A DNA stretch of 64,000 nucleotides from DASWZN01 sp036404435 (GCA_036404435.1 DASWZN010000053.1:1-64000), one strand, 5' to 3'. Counted from the first letter of the stretch, positions 43,865-53,153 are shown. The notes: generated by a model from the sequence alone, not told the origin. Program-made: numbers and translations.

Positions 43865-44790
43865 CCGCGTCCCTCGTCTGCTTCGCCCTAGCCGCCGCTA
43901 CCTGCTCCGCGCAGACCGTCCGCCTCGGCGTCTTCGGCCTCTTCCACCCAGCCGAGTTGAGGCTGGCAGCCGACAAGGGCGGCGCACTCGAGGTCCGCGC
44001 GGGCGCGGTGAGCTTCGTGCTTCGCGACGGCGAAGCGGCGACGGTCGCGCTCCAGGACGACGGCATCGAATGCCGCTGGCGCGGCGGCGCGGCGAGGAGC
44101 CGGATGGTCGCCGCATCGCCGCAGGATGGTGGCCTGGTGCTGGCTGTCCCGCGCAAACTCGAACGGCGCTTCCGCGGCCGTCTGGAAATCACCGTGTCCA
44201 AAGGCGCGCTCCAGCCGGTCGTTGTCATGGATATCGAGGTCGCGGTTGCCTCGGTGGTCGCGGCCGAGAGCCCGCCCGGAGCGCCCATCGAGGCGCTCAA
44301 GGCCCAGGCGGTCGTGGCGCGTTCCTTTTATGCGGCCGCGCACGGCCGCCACGCGGCCTTCGATTTCTGCGACACGACGCATTGCCAGTTCCTGCGCGCT
44401 GCGCCGCGGGCGGCGGAAGCGGCGGCTCGCGCCACGGTGGCGACGGGCGGCCTGGTCCTGGCCTGGCACGGAGTCCCAGTCGCCGCCCTCTACTCGGCCC
44501 GTTGCGGCGGGAGGACCCGCACCCCGAACCGCGCCACGCCCGGCGACTATCCCTACTTCGCCGTGGCGTGCCCATACTGCGCCCGCGGCCCGCACCGCAG
44601 GGCCGCCGCGGGCCACGGAATCGGACTGTGCCAGACCGGCGCCGCCGCCATGGCCGCCGACGGCGCCGGGTTCCGCGCCATCCTCGAGCACTACTATCCC
44701 AACACCGTGCTGGCGAACACCTCGGCGCCGAACCGCGACCGTCAGGAAGCGGCGTTTTCAACAGGCGCCTCCTCAACGCCCAGGCGGTAA
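43861..44790 (+). CDS. SpoIID/LytB-type protein (putative peptidoglycan lytic transglycosylase)
   Basis: The 309-residue protein has a signal peptide (TASLVCFALAAATCSAQ). The SpoIID core is seen at about 122-300: VAVASVVAAESPPGAPIEALKAQAVVARSF with the conserved Glu136, the Cys-containing FCDTTHCQF near 178, YSARCGGRT near 220, and HGIGLCQTGAAAMAADG near 265. SpoIID proteins cleave glycan strands that lack stem peptides. In this operon it would partner with the transpeptidase-type protein at 42438. The GTG/ATG junction overlaps the previous stop as ATGA. This is the last gene; no T-run terminator is seen after it. Confidence 0.82.
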   Translation: MTASLVCFALAAATCSAQTVRLGVFGLFHPAELRLAADKGGALEVRAGAVSFVLRDGEAATVALQDDGIECRWRGGAARSRMVAASPQDGGLVLAVPRKLERRFRGRLEITVSKGALQPVVVMDIEVAVASVVAAESPPGAPIEALKAQAVVARSFYAAAHGRHAAFDFCDTTHCQFLRAAPRAAEAAARATVATGGLVLAWHGVPVAALYSARCGGRTRTPNRATPGDYPYFAVACPYCARGPHRRAAAGHGIGLCQTGAAAMAADGAGFRAILEHYYPNTVLANTSAPNRDRQEAAFSTGASSTPRR

Positions 44791-45094
44791 TTCCTACCAT
44801 CGGCGGGTCAAAACTACCCCATCCGAAACGGACCTTCCGGTTCAATTGACTGAGTTTTTGGTTTGGCATCCAGCGTGCGATGGATGATGCGGAAATGGTC
44901 GCCGTAGTCCGCGTCACCAGACACATCATCGCCGGCCACGGCTGCCGCAAAGCGGAGTACCGTTGCGGCGATCTCGTGCTCACCGGTCTGGCCCATGCCA
45001 CCGAGTGGTGCCTGCGCGGATGGGCCGAGCCCGCCGATTCCCCCAACTCCGCCGCCCCATCACTCTCCATCCCTGCGCTGGTAGAATGCTTCCC
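44791..45094. other. Gene-free stretch, 304 bases
   Basis: No supported gene. A short plus-strand frame (44880-45122, HGCRKAEYRCGDLVL wording) overlaps the start of the cyclophilin gene, has no ribosome-binding site and no motif. TAGAAT (45082-45087) could be a -10 box for the cyclophilin gene but lies only 7 bases from its start codon, and no -35 box is visible. Confidence 0.35.
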
Positions 45095-45730
45095 ATGCGA
45101 AGCATTGGTCTCCTCTTCCTGACGACCCTTACCGTGACCCTCGCCGGCTGCGGCGGCTCGACGCCATCGCTGCCGCCTACGCCCGTTCCCGACTCCTACC
45201 GCGTGAAGTTCGAAACTAGCCGCGGCGCCTTCGTGGTCGAAGTGACCAAGGCCTGGGCGCCCGAAGGCGCCGAGCGCTTCTACCGGCTGGTCGAAAAGCA
45301 GTTCTACGACGACCAGCGCTTCTTCCGCGTAGTGCGTAATTTTGTGGTGCAGTTCGGCATCAATGGCGATCCGGTCGTCGAGGCGCGCTGGCGCAACCTG
45401 ACCATGCGCGACGACCCGGTGAAGCAGAGCAACACGCGCGGCACCATCACGTTTGCCAAAGCGGGTCCGGACACCCGCACCACCCAGGTCTTCATCAACC
45501 TGAAAGACAACACGCGGCTCGACGCCGCCGGCTTCGCCCCCTTCGGACAGGTGGTGGAAGGCATGGAGGCGACGGTCGACCACCTCTGGGACTCCTACGG
45601 CGACGCGCCGCCGCGCGGCTACGGCCCGGATCAGAACCTAGTCGAGACCATGGGCAACGCGTACCTGGACACGAAGTTCCCCCACCTCGACACCATGCGC
45701 CGCGCGCGGATCGTCACGCCCGGCCACTGA
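45095..45730 (+). CDS. Cyclophilin-type peptidyl-prolyl isomerase, lipoprotein
   Basis: It would catalyse cis-trans isomerisation of prolyl bonds in the envelope. The 211-residue protein has a lipobox (TVTLAGC, Cys19). The cyclophilin domain runs about 35-205, with YRLVEKQFYDDQRFFRVVRNFVVQFG near 65-85, TITFAKAGPDTRTTQVFINL near 115-140, and FAPFGQVVEGME. The catalytic Arg in FFRVV and the Phe/Gln residues of TTQVFIN are kept. ATG 45095 is chosen because the lipoprotein signal starts there. It stands alone, convergent with the regulator gene downstream. Confidence 0.88.
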   Translation: MRSIGLLFLTTLTVTLAGCGGSTPSLPPTPVPDSYRVKFETSRGAFVVEVTKAWAPEGAERFYRLVEKQFYDDQRFFRVVRNFVVQFGINGDPVVEARWRNLTMRDDPVKQSNTRGTITFAKAGPDTRTTQVFINLKDNTRLDAAGFAPFGQVVEGMEATVDHLWDSYGDAPPRGYGPDQNLVETMGNAYLDTKFPHLDTMRRARIVTPGH

Positions 45731-45787
45731 CCGGAGGTGCCTCAGCCGGCCACGTCGCAGCGGATCGCGGGGTCCGAATCGAAGAGC

Positions 45788-47020
45788 CTACCAGAAGTGA
45801 CTGGCCACAACGGTCGGCGAGGCGGGCACTCCGGAAATCACCTTGACGTGCAGAACGAGTTGCAGGTTCTTCTTCTGCCAGCCGGGGGGAGCGCCGTGCA
45901 GGGCCTCTCTTAGTAGATCCGGATTGGTGACCAACTCGCCCGCCGCATCGGTGCCGTACTGTGTGATGCCTGAAATCTCGACTAGCATGGCGTGCGTGTC
46001 GGGGTGGAAGACGCGGGTCAGCAGGGCGTAGTCTTCGGTGGTTCTCCGGTCGGGGGGGAGATTGGGCAGCATCCATTTCGTCGGAGCACCGTTATCGGTG
46101 ATCACGACCGGCAGGCGGGAGGCATCGATGAAGAAGCGCATCTGGTTGCTGATTTCACGCCAGCGAGTCAGGGAATAGCCGACGAAGATGGCCGGCGCCC
46201 CGCGCAGATCCTGGAAGGTGACGGTGTTCCCGACTCGCACGCGATAGGGGCGCTCCATCCTGGTCAGCATGGCAACCAGGCGCGAAGTAGCGATCAGGTC
46301 GCCGCCGCCGACGAACTGATCCGTCAACAGCACGAAGTCCTCGGGGCGGGGCGCTACGGTCAGGTTCGGGTCCCGATTCAGGTTCCAGACCGGCACGAAC
46401 GCAGCGCAGATGAGCACGGGGGACTTGTCGTTCAGGACGGGAGCCCAGAACTGGTCGAGCGTTGGATTGCCTCCGCGGCCGAACCAGGAGAAGGCGACGG
46501 CAGCGACCGCGACCAGCAGGGCCGCTGCCAGCATCCAGCGCAGCATGACGGAGCGAGTCATGGGCGCTGCCAGCGCGGGGGCTGGCACAGGATGGGCGGA
46601 TGCCGGGGCAACCGCCACGGCTCCAGCGGGCGCCGGCCGGAATTCCGGCACGTAGGTTCCGAACGGCATCTCAATGCGAAGGGGGTCTTGGGCTCCCTCC
46701 GAGGAGTAGTACAGACCCAGCCTTTTGCGGACCTCTCCCGCCTTCACCCGCACGGTGGCGTCATCGCTGGGATCGTAGTCGGCCGACCGGCCGAAGACGT
46801 CGATTCCTATGGTGCGCTCTTTGAGAAGGTCGCCGTGCCCGCTGAGCGTGTTCTCTATGACGTACCTGAGGAATTCCTGGCTGCGCTTGCTGGAGCGGAA
46901 CTCGTGGCTGGCGAGCACACGTTCCAGTTCCTCCCGAACCAACTCGGGCGTGACGCGCGCCGGTCTAGACTCCTCCGGCCCCTTCGCGTGGGATACCCCG
47001 GGAGTCTGTCCTTCACCCAT
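45788..47020 (-). CDS. Membrane-tethered winged-helix regulator
   Basis: The 410-residue protein has a cytoplasmic N-terminal domain (about 22-128) with SQEFLRYVIENTLSG, LKERTIGIDVFGR and ATVRVKAGEVRKRLGLYY, a predicted winged-helix DNA-binding type common in Acidobacteria. A single membrane segment (157-178) follows, then about 230 residues outside. The layout is like CadC/ToxR: a DNA-binding domain tethered to an external sensor. It is divergent from the chitin operon and shares its control region, so it is the first candidate regulator of that operon (inference). ATG 47020 has GGAGAGG upstream; a longer GTG start at 47062 is possible. Confidence 0.68.
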   Translation of the reverse strand: MGEGQTPGVSHAKGPEESRPARVTPELVREELERVLASHEFRSSKRSQEFLRYVIENTLSGHGDLLKERTIGIDVFGRSADYDPSDDATVRVKAGEVRKRLGLYYSSEGAQDPLRIEMPFGTYVPEFRPAPAGAVAVAPASAHPVPAPALAAPMTRSVMLRWMLAAALLVAVAAVAFSWFGRGGNPTLDQFWAPVLNDKSPVLICAAFVPVWNLNRDPNLTVAPRPEDFVLLTDQFVGGGDLIATSRLVAMLTRMERPYRVRVGNTVTFQDLRGAPAIFVGYSLTRWREISNQMRFFIDASRLPVVITDNGAPTKWMLPNLPPDRRTTEDYALLTRVFHPDTHAMLVEISGITQYGTDAAGELVTNPDLLREALHGAPPGWQKKNLQLVLHVKVISGVPASPTVVASHFW

Positions 47021-47108
47021 GGAAGACGGCCTCTCCACCCGAAACCTCTCCGATCTTAGCACGCGCCCAGGTGGCCGAAAGTGAAGACCCTACGGATGTT
47101 CGGTGGGC

Positions 47109-47178
47109 GTAACAAACCGGAGCATAACGTTTCCGCAACCGTTGTGAACTGGACAGGCTGCCAATCCCGGGCCACCAT
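47109..47178 (+). promoter_or_regulatory. Shared promoter module, copy A (chitin operon)
   Basis: A 47-bp conserved block (47109-47155: GTAAC-AAAC ... GCAACCGTTGTGAACTGGACA) ends in a -35-like TGGACA (47150-47155). Exactly 17 bases later comes CACCAT (47173-47178), a weak -10. Close copies lie at 54556 and 61995 with the same geometry. CAACCGTTG within it is an inverted repeat just upstream of the -35 box, fitting an activator site. Confidence 0.6.
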
Positions 47179-47234
47179 CGCAAGGAGCGGTCAGGCGGTC
47201 TGCGTTTGGTTGGAAGCCTGACCCGGCAACGTCC

Positions 47235-48551
47235 ATGACGAGCACCCGGAAGCCCGGCCGCAGCCACCCCGCCCGATGGGTGCCGACTCTGTACTTCGCG
47301 GAGGGCGTACCGTTCTTTGCGGTCGCGTTGATCGCCGGGATCCTCTACAAGCGCCTCGGGCTACGCAACGATGTCATCACTTTCTATACCAGTTGGCTGC
47401 TGTTGCCGTGGTCGCTCAAGCCCCTGTGGAGCCCGCTCATCGAGATGTTCAAGACCAAGAAGTTCTTCGTGGTCTTTCTGGAGCTTGCGGGCGGGCTGAG
47501 CCTGGCGGCAGTGGCCTTGTGCTTGCCGCTGCCGGGCTATTTCGGGTACACGCTGGCCTTGCTGGCCGTGGTCGCCTTCTGCTCCTCGACCCACGACATC
47601 GCTGCCGACGGCCTGTATATCGCCAGCCTTTCCCCCAAAGAGCAGGCGGCATATACGGGATGGCAGGGCGGCTTCTACAATGCCGCGCGGTTCTTTTCGC
47701 AGGGCGGGCTGATCATCCTGGCGGGATACCTAGAGATCCGCATGGGCGTGCCGCGCGCCTGGATGGCGATCTTCGCGGCCATGGGATTGATCCTCATGGC
47801 CCTCAGCATCTATCACGCGCAAGTGCTGCCCCGCGGCGGGGCCGAGCGTCGTTCACAGAACATTCGGGAGATGGCGGCCACTTTCCGAGAGGTGGTGGTC
47901 AGCTTCCTCAAGAAGCCGAACATTTACCTGTTGCTGCTCTTCATCGTCTTGTACCGAGCCGGCGAGGGCCAGGTGGTCAAGATTGGCCCGCTGTTCCTCG
48001 TGGATAAGCGGGCGGCGGGCGGCCTGGGCCTGACTACGGACCAGTTCGGGACCATCTACGGCACGTTTGGAACTCTAGCCTTCGTCGCGGGCAGCATTTT
48101 GGGAGGCTACTTCACTTCCTGGCTGGGCCTGCGGCGCGCGCTGCTGCCGCTGGTCTGTGCCATGAACTTCCCCAACCTGGCCTACGTGTACCTGAGCACG
48201 GCGCTTCCGGCGAGCCACCTGCTGATCACCGCGGCGCTGAGCGTGGAGATGTTCGGTTACGGCTTCGGCTTCGTGGGCGTGATCCTGCTCATGATGCAGG
48301 AGATCGCGCCGGGAAAGTACCAGACGGCTCACTACGCCTTCGCCAATTCATTGATGAATCTCGGCCTCATGATCCCGGGCACCGTGAGCGGGAAGATCCA
48401 GGTGGCGGTCGGCTACCGGAACTTCTTTGTATGGGTGCTGCTGTCCTCAATACCGGCCTTGTTTCTCTCCCGATTCGTCCCCATCCGGGGCGGGGGAAGC
48501 CCGGTGACCGCCGCCCCGGAGCCCGTGAAGGAGGTACCGCAATGGCGCTGA
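47235..48551 (+). CDS. AmpG-like MFS permease
   Basis: The 438-residue protein has about 12 membrane segments. Its first part (YFAEGVPFFAVALIAGILYKRLGLRND, then WSLKPLWSPLIEMF) matches the AmpG/acetyl-CoA-transporter branch of MFS; AmpG itself imports GlcNAc-anhydro-MurNAc. Being first in an operon with chitobiose phosphorylase and chitinase, it most likely imports N,N'-diacetylchitobiose or short chito-oligomers across the inner membrane (inference). Its last 10 bases overlap the fusion gene. The shared promoter module lies 57 bases upstream. No strong ribosome-binding site is visible. Confidence 0.82.
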   Translation: MTSTRKPGRSHPARWVPTLYFAEGVPFFAVALIAGILYKRLGLRNDVITFYTSWLLLPWSLKPLWSPLIEMFKTKKFFVVFLELAGGLSLAAVALCLPLPGYFGYTLALLAVVAFCSSTHDIAADGLYIASLSPKEQAAYTGWQGGFYNAARFFSQGGLIILAGYLEIRMGVPRAWMAIFAAMGLILMALSIYHAQVLPRGGAERRSQNIREMAATFREVVVSFLKKPNIYLLLLFIVLYRAGEGQVVKIGPLFLVDKRAAGGLGLTTDQFGTIYGTFGTLAFVAGSILGGYFTSWLGLRRALLPLVCAMNFPNLAYVYLSTALPASHLLITAALSVEMFGYGFGFVGVILLMMQEIAPGKYQTAHYAFANSLMNLGLMIPGTVSGKIQVAVGYRNFFVWVLLSSIPALFLSRFVPIRGGGSPVTAAPEPVKEVPQWR

Positions 48552-50740
48552 CGCTTGGTGAGACCGTGGAGGCGGCCACGCCGCCCAGGGTCGCGGAAGC
48601 GAAGGCCGTGATTCTGGCTGCCGGAAAGCATACATTTGCGGCGGATGGCCGGCCGCTGGTGCTCCAACCCCTGGGAGATCGCACCATCCTCGATTGCGTG
48701 GTAGAGAATGCGCTCGGCGTGGTCGCGCCCGGCGACATCTACGTCGTAGTCGGGTACAGGCAGGAGGAAGTGCGGGCGCACCTGGGCGACAAGGTTCGCT
48801 ACGTCGTGCAGGAGGAGCCCCTCGGCACGGGCCACGCGGCGTTGCAGGCGCTGCCGCTGCTGCGGGATTTCTCCGGCAGCCTGCTGATTCTCTACGGCGA
48901 CACGCCGCTGTTCCGCCCGGCTTCTATCCGGGGATTGCTCAACCGGCATCGTCTGCGGAAGGCGCACCTGACGCTGCTCACCGCGGTTGTCGATCGGGCT
49001 CTTCCCTACGGACGCATCGTGCGCAATGCCGCCGGAGAGATCCTCGACATCATCGAGGACACGGAGGCGTCGCCCGCCGTGCGCGAAATCCGCGAAGTGA
49101 ACGTGGGCGCATACGCCATTGATGTCGGCGCCATCTCTCCCCGCAACGAAGGGTACCGCCTCACGGACTGGGTTCGCGAGCTGATTCGATCGGGCCGGCG
49201 CGTGGAAAGCTACCAACTCTACGACCAGGACGAAGTGCAGGGCATCAACACGGCGGCGGACCTGGCACGCGCCGAGTTCATTCTCGAGAAGCGGCTGTTT
49301 CGGCCGCGGCGCCAGGAGGAACAGAATCTGGTCACGTTCGGCACCGGCGGTTGGAGGGCCATCATCGGCGAGGGCTTCACCATGCACAACGTGCGCCGGC
49401 TCAGCCAGGCGCTCGCCAACGGGATCACGCGTCGGGGCGAGGAGAAGCGCGGCGTCATCGTCGGGTTCGACCGGCGCTTCCTTTCGAAACAGGCCGCCGA
49501 GGCCGCGGCCGAGGTGTTTGCCGGCAACAATATCCCCACCATCCTGCTGAGCGAAGATGCGCCCACGCCCCTGATCACCTACGCCACGGCAAAGCGTGGA
49601 TCGGCTTACGGCCTGGCCTTCACGGCCAGTCACAATCCTCCCGAGTGGAATGGGCTGAAGGTCTTTCACGGCGACGGATCGCTGCTGCTCGACGACGAGA
49701 CGCGCCTGATCGAGAACGAGACCAACGCGCTGGCACCGGGCGAAGTCATCAAAGTGGAACTGGACCTGGCCCTGGAGGCCGGTATTGTCGAGCGGCGCGA
49801 CTTCACGAACGAGTACGTGGATGCGGTGGAGAAGCTGATCGACCTGAACGCGATCCGCGAGGCGGGACTCAATGTGATCGTGGACCCGATGTACGGTGTG
49901 GGCCAGCTCACGCTGGGCACAGTGCTCACGGAGGCCCGCTGCCGGGTGACATTCATTAACGAGCGGCACAATCCGCTGTTCGGTGGCCGCTCGCCCGCTC
50001 CCAACCTGGAGGCGCTGCGGCTGCTGACCTCCCACATGCTGGACTACAAGTACGACCTCGGCCTCGCGATGGACGGGGACGCTGACCGCATCGCGATCGT
50101 GGACGAACGCGGCGAATACATCTCGATCAACGACGTTCTGGTGCTGCTCTATTGGTACCTGCACGAAGTGCGCGGCGAGCGGGGCGGCGTGGTGCGCAAC
50201 CTGGCGACCACCCACCTGCTCGACCGGCTTGCGGTGCGGTTGGGCGAGAAATGCTACGAAGTGCCGGTAGGCTTCAAGCACATTGCTGCCGCGATGGCGG
50301 AGCACAACGCGCTTCTGGGGGGCGAATCCTCGGGCGGGCTGACCATTCGGGGGCACATCCTCGGCAAGGACGGTATCTTTGCCTCGGCCCTGGTGGTAGA
50401 AATGCTGGCGCGCACGGGCCAGAAGATTTCTCCGCTGCTCGAACGCGTGCGCACCCTCACGGGGCGGCTCTACGATTTCGACGAGAGCCTGCCCGCTACG
50501 CCGGAGATGCGGATCGTCGTTCCTCGGCGCCTGAAGGAAGCGCCCTGCGGCCACATCGGGCCCTACCCCGTCAAAGGGATCTCGCACTTGGACGGCACGA
50601 AACTGATTCTCGAGAACGATAACTGGGCGCTACTCAGGTTCTCCGGGACCGAGCCGGTTCTGCGGCTCGCCGTCGAGGCGGATTCGCCGGTGAAGGCGCA
50701 GGAACTGCTGCGCTGGCTGAGGCAGTTTGTGTCGATGTGA
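48542..50740 (+). CDS. GlmU-like nucleotidyltransferase fused to a phosphohexomutase
   Basis: The 732-residue protein joins two GlcNAc-1-P-related domains. The N-terminal domain (20-260) has a nucleotidyltransferase fold (VQEEPLGTGHAALQA, ILYGDTPLF, YGRIVRN, EVNVGAYAI), but its loop reads LAAGKHTFA...RPLVL, so the catalytic Arg and Lys of LAAGxGTRM...PKVL are F32 and L39. The C-terminal alpha-D-phosphohexomutase (280-732) is complete: catalytic S363 in TASHNP, metal loop D511-G-D513-A-D515-R, GGESSGG and RFSGTEP. It would turn GlcNAc-1-P from the GH94 enzyme into GlcNAc-6-P; UDP-sugar synthesis is uncertain. ATG 48542 has AAGGAGG upstream. Confidence 0.8.
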   Translation: MALTLGETVEAATPPRVAEAKAVILAAGKHTFAADGRPLVLQPLGDRTILDCVVENALGVVAPGDIYVVVGYRQEEVRAHLGDKVRYVVQEEPLGTGHAALQALPLLRDFSGSLLILYGDTPLFRPASIRGLLNRHRLRKAHLTLLTAVVDRALPYGRIVRNAAGEILDIIEDTEASPAVREIREVNVGAYAIDVGAISPRNEGYRLTDWVRELIRSGRRVESYQLYDQDEVQGINTAADLARAEFILEKRLFRPRRQEEQNLVTFGTGGWRAIIGEGFTMHNVRRLSQALANGITRRGEEKRGVIVGFDRRFLSKQAAEAAAEVFAGNNIPTILLSEDAPTPLITYATAKRGSAYGLAFTASHNPPEWNGLKVFHGDGSLLLDDETRLIENETNALAPGEVIKVELDLALEAGIVERRDFTNEYVDAVEKLIDLNAIREAGLNVIVDPMYGVGQLTLGTVLTEARCRVTFINERHNPLFGGRSPAPNLEALRLLTSHMLDYKYDLGLAMDGDADRIAIVDERGEYISINDVLVLLYWYLHEVRGERGGVVRNLATTHLLDRLAVRLGEKCYEVPVGFKHIAAAMAEHNALLGGESSGGLTIRGHILGKDGIFASALVVEMLARTGQKISPLLERVRTLTGRLYDFDESLPATPEMRIVVPRRLKEAPCGHIGPYPVKGISHLDGTKLILENDNWALLRFSGTEPVLRLAVEADSPVKAQELLRWLRQFVSM

Positions 50741-50753
50741 AGCGAGGTGCGCT

Positions 50754-53150
50754 GTGCGCTACGGGTACTTCGACAACGAGAACCGGGAGTACGTAATCGA
50801 GCGGCCGGATGTGCCGGTCTCCTGGACGAACTACCTGGGAGTGCGGGACCTGTGCACCGTGATCTCGCACAATGCCGGCGGCTACTCCTTCTATCGGAAT
50901 GCCGAGCACCAGCGGGTCACTCGCTTCCGCGCCAACGGCGTTCCGCTGGACCGGCCCGGGCGCTACGTTTACCTGCGCGACGATGACACGGGCGAGTATT
51001 GGTCAGTCTCCTGGCAGCCCGTGGGCAAGGATCTGTCGAAGGCCAGCTACCAGTGCAGGCACGGGCTTTCGTACTCGAAGTTCTCCTGCGACTACCAGGA
51101 TTTGCACGCGGAACAAACTGCTTTCATCCCGGTCGAGGACGATGCCGAGCTTTGGGACGTACGGATCGGGAACACAGGCTCGCGCGAGCGCCATGTCAGC
51201 GTGTTCTCGTACGTCGAGTTCTCGTTCCACCACATCGAAATCGACAACCAGAACCTCCAGATGAGCCTCTATGCCGCCGGGGCAAGCTACGAGGACGGCA
51301 TCATCGAATACGACTTCTTTTACGAGCCGTGGACCTTCTACTACTTCGCTTCGAACTTCGAGCCGGACAGCTACGACTGCGTGCGGGACCGTTTCCTGGG
51401 GAGCTACCGCACGGAGACGAACCCGGCAGCCGTGGAGCGGGGGCAATGCGCCGGCAGCTCCGAGCTGGGCGGCAATCATTGCGGCGCGCTGCACAAGCGG
51501 CTGACGCTGGCCCCGGGCGAGGAGGCGCGGCTTGTTTTCCTGCTGGGCGTGGGCCCGCGTGCCAAGGGGCGGGAGGTCAAGGCCAAATACTCGGACTCCG
51601 TCGAGGTGGATCGCGCGTTTGCGGCGCTCAGGTCGTATTGGGAGAAGAAACTGGCGGTGTTCCAGTGCAAGACCCCGCACCCGGGTCTTGACACCATGAT
51701 CAACACCTGGACGTTGTACCAGGCGGAAACCTGCGTGGTCTGGTCGCGGTTCGCATCGTTCATCGAGGTGGGCGGGCGCACCGGTCTGGGATACCGAGAT
51801 ACTTCGCAGGACATCATGAGCGTGGTACACACGAATCCTGGGAAATGCCGGCAGCGCATCCTCGAACTGCTGAAAGGGCAGGTGAGCGAGGGCTACGCGC
51901 TGCACCTGTTCGACCCAGACTGGTTCGATCCGGAAAAACAGAAGGCCCCCAAGTTCAAGTCGCCCACCGTCACGCCGACGCCCGACCGCAAGAGCATCAT
52001 TCACGGTCTCGAAGACGTGTGTTCGGACGACGCCCTGTGGCTGGTGGTCTCGATCTGCGAATACGTGAAGGAGACCGGGGACGACGCACTGTTCGGGGAA
52101 GTCGTTCCGTTCGCGGACCAGGACGAGGCCACCGTCTACCACCACCTCAAGCGTGCGCTGGATTTCTCCGCCCGCCAGGTCGGCGCGAACGGCATCTGCA
52201 AAGGACTGCGTGCGGACTGGAACGATTGCCTGAACCTGGGCGGCGGGGAAAGCGCCATGGTTTCCTTCATGCATCACTGGGCGCTGCGCGCCTTCGTCGA
52301 GGCGGCGGAGTACCTGGGCTGCGAACAGGATGCCCGCGAATACGGCGCCCTCGCGGACAAGGTCAAGGCGTCCTGCGAGGCCGAGCTTTGGGACGGTGAG
52401 TGGTACCTGCGCGGCATCACAGCCAAAGGCGTCAGGATCGGCACGCGGGAGAGCGAGGAAGGCAAGATCTTTCTCGAAAGCAACACTTGGGCTCTACTTT
52501 CCGACGCGGCCTCGCCGGAACGCGGCCGGCTGGCAATGGACGCCGTGGACAAGCGCCTCTATTCTCCGTATGGCATTCACCTTCTGTGGCCGGCGTTTTC
52601 GAAGCCGGATGACGATATAGGGTTTGTGACGCGGGTCTACAAGGGCATCAAAGAGAACGCGGCCATCTTTAGCCATCCCAATCCCTGGGCCGTCATCGCC
52701 GAGTGCAAGCTCGGACGGGGCGAACGAGCCATGAAGTTCTACGACGCGCTACTGCCGTCGAACCAGAACGACAGGATCGAGATTCGCGAGGCGGAGCCGT
52801 ATTCTTATTGCCAGTTCGTCATGGGGCGGGACCACACCGCTTTCGGCCGCGCCCGGCATCCGTGGCTGACAGGCAGCGGCGGGTGGAACTACACCGCGGC
52901 CACGCGCTGGATCCTCGGAGTCCGGCTGGGTTTTGATGGAATGATCGTCGATCCGTGCATTCCGGGCGCGTGGAAAGGTTTCCAAGTGACACGGAAGTGG
53001 CGTGGCGCCACGTTCGAGATCACGGTAGCCAACCCCGACGGAGTGCAGAAGGGCGTTCGGTCGATTACGCTGAATGGTGAGCCGGTTCAGGGCGCGATAC
53101 CTCCTCAACCGGCGGGTTCCGCCAATCGAGTCGCGGTAGTGATGGGATAG
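50754..53150 (+). CDS. N,N'-diacetylchitobiose phosphorylase, GH94
   Basis: This cytoplasmic enzyme would split diacetylchitobiose with phosphate into GlcNAc-1-phosphate and GlcNAc. The 798-residue length fits the family (about 800). The N-terminus RYGYFDNENREYVIERPDVPVSWTNYLG-type wording and CTVISHNAGGYSFY are marks of the chitobiose subgroup. The probable catalytic Asp is D491 in ADWNDCLN, at almost the same number as in the Vibrio proteolyticus enzyme (D492, from memory). Start is GTG 50754 with GAGGTG four bases before. Cellobiose phosphorylase is the main alternative, but the chitinase neighbour supports the chitobiose role. Confidence 0.88.
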   Translation: MRYGYFDNENREYVIERPDVPVSWTNYLGVRDLCTVISHNAGGYSFYRNAEHQRVTRFRANGVPLDRPGRYVYLRDDDTGEYWSVSWQPVGKDLSKASYQCRHGLSYSKFSCDYQDLHAEQTAFIPVEDDAELWDVRIGNTGSRERHVSVFSYVEFSFHHIEIDNQNLQMSLYAAGASYEDGIIEYDFFYEPWTFYYFASNFEPDSYDCVRDRFLGSYRTETNPAAVERGQCAGSSELGGNHCGALHKRLTLAPGEEARLVFLLGVGPRAKGREVKAKYSDSVEVDRAFAALRSYWEKKLAVFQCKTPHPGLDTMINTWTLYQAETCVVWSRFASFIEVGGRTGLGYRDTSQDIMSVVHTNPGKCRQRILELLKGQVSEGYALHLFDPDWFDPEKQKAPKFKSPTVTPTPDRKSIIHGLEDVCSDDALWLVVSICEYVKETGDDALFGEVVPFADQDEATVYHHLKRALDFSARQVGANGICKGLRADWNDCLNLGGGESAMVSFMHHWALRAFVEAAEYLGCEQDAREYGALADKVKASCEAELWDGEWYLRGITAKGVRIGTRESEEGKIFLESNTWALLSDAASPERGRLAMDAVDKRLYSPYGIHLLWPAFSKPDDDIGFVTRVYKGIKENAAIFSHPNPWAVIAECKLGRGERAMKFYDALLPSNQNDRIEIREAEPYSYCQFVMGRDHTAFGRARHPWLTGSGGWNYTAATRWILGVRLGFDGMIVDPCIPGAWKGFQVTRKWRGATFEITVANPDGVQKGVRSITLNGEPVQGAIPPQPAGSANRVAVVMG

Positions 53151-53153
53151 ACC

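Noticed and set aside
44880..45122. 80-codon plus-strand frame before the cyclophilin gene
   Set aside because: It overlaps the cyclophilin start in another frame and has no supporting site.
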